16,100 nt of DNA, taken from NCBI GenBank assembly GCA_946478975.1, contig CAMLEO010000152.1:1-16100 (forward strand), read 5' to 3'. A program made the translations under genes and the position numbers. This document shows, one piece after another, positions 14,212-16,100 of this stretch. The stretch comes from an uncultured Steroidobacter sp. (GTDB lineage Bacteria; Pseudomonadota; Gammaproteobacteria; Steroidobacterales; Steroidobacteraceae). Each line of letters starts with the position of its first letter. The stretch's first letter is position 1. A model generated the notes under the pieces. That model saw only the letters and a program-made list of their open reading frames with translations. It was not told the origin of the DNA and searched no databases.

Positions 14212-14652
14212 TCAAGCAGCCTTGCGACGGCGAGAGCTGGACACGCAGCTGCAGGTGCCGCACGTGCAACGGATGGCGCTGCAGTCGCTGCACACCGTGA
14301 AATCCACCGAACCGAAATGCCGGCGGCACTGTTCGCAATAAGGTTTGCGTCGGCCACCGCGAGCCGCGCGATACGTTTCGACCGCACCCGCCGTCTGGGT
14401 TGCCGTTTCGCCGGTGCAAGGGCTCAAGTCCTTGCTGACGATGGCGCGCATGAAGGTGCTCGAAGACATCGAGCCGACCTTGAACAAGCGCATCTGTTCG
14501 CGGGCCAAGCCCATCTGCGCGACGGGATCGTAGATCACCACGCCGAGCTTGGGATGAATGTGAACCTGGAACGGATCGCCGCTCATAACAATCACTTCGA
14601 TGGGGAGGGGGCCGGTAACGCGGGCGCAATTGTGCTGCAACAGGTCCGTCAT
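14212..14652 (-). CDS. Cysteine-rich protein of unknown function
   Basis: 146 residues; I do not recognise the family. The N-terminal 75 residues look like an ordinary soluble alpha/beta segment (SGDPFQVHIHPKLGVVIYDP, then REQMRLFKVGS). A basic linker follows, then a metal-binding tail: CEQC (106-109), CSDC (121-124) and C129-x-C-x2-C-x-C136, ending in basic SRRRKAA. The spacing suggests one or two zinc sites. ATG 14652 lacks a Shine-Dalgarno; ATG 14586 (MSGDPFQ) is an alternative, giving 124 residues. It appears monocistronic: a terminator follows, and the convergence zone after rlmKL precedes it. A nucleic-acid-binding or regulatory role is only a guess. Confidence 0.7.
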   Translation of the reverse strand: MTDLLQHNCARVTGPLPIEVIVMSGDPFQVHIHPKLGVVIYDPVAQMGLAREQMRLFKVGSMSSSTFMRAIVSKDLSPCTGETATQTAGAVETYRAARGGRRKPYCEQCRRHFGSVDFTVCSDCSAIRCTCGTCSCVSSSRRRKAA

Positions 14653-14680
14653 AGCAATGCGCCGTAGCCCTTATCTGCGC

Positions 14681-14702
14681 GCCTTTTTGACGGAAAAAAG
14701 GC
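14681..14702. repeat. AT-rich 8-bp hairpin upstream of the cysteine-rich gene
   Basis: GCCTTTTT (14681-14688) and AAAAAGGC (14695-14702) form a perfect stem with loop GACGGA, about 30 bases upstream of ATG 14652. It sits at the place of the -35 region or leader of that gene. It could also act as a weak terminator for rlmKL; a clean U-run after the stem is missing. Confidence 0.4.
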
Positions 14703-14768
14703 CCTTTTCACTGTTTTGCACACCATTTTGGCGCAGCGAGCGGCGAAGGCTACGTTCGCAGTCGATGA

Positions 14769-14788
14769 ATGGCCCACTGGCGGGCCAT
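14769..14788 (-). terminator. Possible weak terminator hairpin after rlmKL
   Basis: ATGGCCC (14782-14788 read on the minus strand) pairs with GGGCCAT across a six-base loop, nine bases beyond the rlmKL stop. It is a perfect 7-bp stem but has no U-run, so termination here would be inefficient or Rho-dependent. Confidence 0.3.
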
Positions 14789-14797
14789 GTTCTTCGC

Positions 14798-16100
14798 TCA
14801 GCCGCGCCCCGCTGAACCCGCAGAAATTTCAGTAACTCCTGCAACATTTCTCGGCCGCAGCACAAAACAGGAGTGAATGCGCGGGTTGCGCTCGAAGTCT
14901 CGCGGCAGCGTTTTGCGAGTGAGATCCTCGATTTCGAATGCCGCGAGCGCCTCGCGATCCAGGCGAAAACGCGTGTAGTTATTCGAGAACACGATCACAC
15001 CCTCCGGCGCGAGCAGCTGCGCGGCCAGCTGCAACAACTGCACGTGATCACGCTGCACGTCGAAGTCCTGCTCCATACGCTTGGATCGCGAGTGCGTCGG
15101 CGGATCGATGAACATCAGATCCCAGCGTCGCGGCTTGTCGCGCTGATCCTGCAGCCACGCCAGGCAATCCTCCTGCACGAAGCCGTGTTGCGGCTCCGCC
15201 CGGCCGTTCAGCGCCAAGTTGCGTTTCGCCCACTCCAGGTAGGTGCGAGACATATCCACTGTGGTAGATGAAGCAGCACCACCGCCGGCGGCGTACACAG
15301 TCGCCGTGCCCGTGTAAGCAAACAAATTCAGGAAGCGTTTGCCGCGCGCGAGCTCGCCGACATAACGACGCGTCAGTCGATGATCGAGAAACAAACCGGT
15401 GTCGAGATAATCGGTGAAGTTCACTGCGAACTTGTACGGCTGCTCGCGAACGATGTGATATTCGCGCTCGTTGTCCAGCTTCTCGTACTGAGCGCCTTCT
15501 TTCTGCTGCCGGCGCTCGCGAATGAACAATCGCTCCGGCTCGATGCTGAGCTCGTGAGGGATTACAGCTAACGCTTCGTTCCTCCGCTGGCGCGCAGCTT
15601 TCGGCTCGATGGTCTTCGGCGGCGCGTATTCCTGCACGACCACCCAACGATTGCCCTCACCGTCTCCGTATTGGTCGATGGCGAAGGCGTACTCGGGCAT
15701 GTCTGCGTCGTAGATGCGATAGCAATCGACGTTCTCTCGCCGCGCCCAGTCCTGCATCGACTTGATGTTCTTGCGCAGGCGGTTTGCAAACATCTGCGCG
15801 CCGGGTTGTTCACGCAGCTGCGCCTGGTCCGGCGGCGGCTTGCGTTCTCCACGATAATCCGCAGGTGCGACATCGAAACGCAGCAGGCGACATTCGATGC
15901 GGCCGTTGAACAGCGTGTGCGTGCGGCGCGCATTGATACCGATCGATTTCGCCAACGGCGGATTGCCCGTGAGCACCGCAGCCTTCCAACCTTCAAAGTG
16001 CTCGCGCAGCTTGGCTCCAAGCGTCGCGTAGAGCGCCTGCAATCTCTCCTGCTCGCCAATGCGCTCGCCATACGGAGGATTGGTAACAACCAAGCCTGTC
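14798..16100 (-). CDS. rlmL: 23S rRNA guanine methyltransferase RlmKL, C-terminal part (5' end off window)
   Basis: About 433 residues; the frame is open to base 16100 with no start codon needed, so the gene continues beyond the window. The first visible motif, TNPPYGER, is the catalytic NPPY of the RlmL half (m2G2445). The second half is the RlmK class-I methyltransferase (m7G2069): NLFAYTGTATVYA with TVDMSRTYLEW for SAM binding, MFIDPPTHSRSKRM, and QRDHVQLLQLA. The residues match E. coli RlmKL (YcbY) as I recall it. The C-terminus is some 15 residues longer than the E. coli end (after IHSCFVLRP). The THUMP domain and start are expected upstream. The gene acts on 23S rRNA during 50S assembly. 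Confidence 0.93.
   Translation of the reverse strand, partial: TGLVVTNPPYGERIGEQERLQALYATLGAKLREHFEGWKAAVLTGNPPLAKSIGINARRTHTLFNGRIECRLLRFDVAPADYRGERKPPPDQAQLREQPGAQMFANRLRKNIKSMQDWARRENVDCYRIYDADMPEYAFAIDQYGDGEGNRWVVVQEYAPPKTIEPKAARQRRNEALAVIPHELSIEPERLFIRERRQQKEGAQYEKLDNEREYHIVREQPYKFAVNFTDYLDTGLFLDHRLTRRYVGELARGKRFLNLFAYTGTATVYAAGGGAASSTTVDMSRTYLEWAKRNLALNGRAEPQHGFVQEDCLAWLQDQRDKPRRWDLMFIDPPTHSRSKRMEQDFDVQRDHVQLLQLAAQLLAPEGVIVFSNNYTRFRLDREALAAFEIEDLTRKTLPRDFERNPRIHSCFVLRPRNVAGVTEISAGSAGRG

Noticed and set aside
1..16100. CRISPR array, insertion sequence, prophage or tRNA-linked island
   Set aside because: No regularly spaced repeats, transposase or integrase motifs, tRNA cloverleaf or flanking direct repeats could be seen.

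Overview
The window reads as a GC-rich proteobacterial chromosome segment. Almost every recognisable product resembles a gammaproteobacterial protein (Pseudomonas Spu proteins; E. coli PotFGHI, PuuB, YbdL, QueD, RlmKL). The gene order over 2286-11126 follows the Pseudomonas aeruginosa spuABC-potFGHI-type polyamine locus. A relative in the Xanthomonadales/Nevskiales/Steroidobacter area is plausible, but that is inference. No tRNA, rRNA, CRISPR array, insertion sequence or prophage module is visible.

Layout. (1) 1-940, minus strand: the 5' end of a Cys/Met-metabolism PLP enzyme, preceded by a YafV-type omega-amidase. (2) 955-2289, plus strand: a sigma70-like promoter, a highly structured leader with a 15-codon mini-ORF and a textbook intrinsic terminator, then a AAA+ ATPase of unknown function. 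(3) 2286-11126, minus strand: a tightly packed polyamine locus, read in transcription order as spuA (gamma-glutamyl-GABA hydrolase), spuB (gamma-glutamylputrescine synthetase), spuC (putrescine aminotransferase), potF (binding lipoprotein), potG (ATPase), potH and potI (permeases), and a ybdL-like aminotransferase. (4) 11127-11502: a 376-bp divergent control region. (5) 11503-12783, plus strand: puuB, gamma-glutamylputrescine oxidase. (6) 12780-13777: an HxlR-family regulator divergent from a YCII-domain protein, with paired inverted repeats between them. (7) 13782-16100, minus strand: queD, a terminator, a cysteine-rich protein of unknown function, and the C-terminal part of rlmKL.

How the genes work together. 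PotFGHI imports putrescine or spermidine. SpuB, PuuB and SpuA supply three of the four steps of the gamma-glutamyl route from putrescine to GABA, and SpuC opens the direct transamination route. The aldehyde dehydrogenase and a dedicated PuuR-type regulator are not in the window. YbdL (transamination of methionine or glutamine) and the omega-amidase (hydrolysis of 2-oxoglutaramate) are known to cooperate in 2-oxo-acid repair and salvage, and they flank the AAA+ gene here.

The least explained parts are the structured leader and terminator in front of the AAA+ gene, two micro-ORFs that run into the start codons of spuC and puuB (both lack a clear Shine-Dalgarno), and the cysteine-rich protein. 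No clearly new multi-gene system is evident; the leader RNA is the best candidate for something undescribed.
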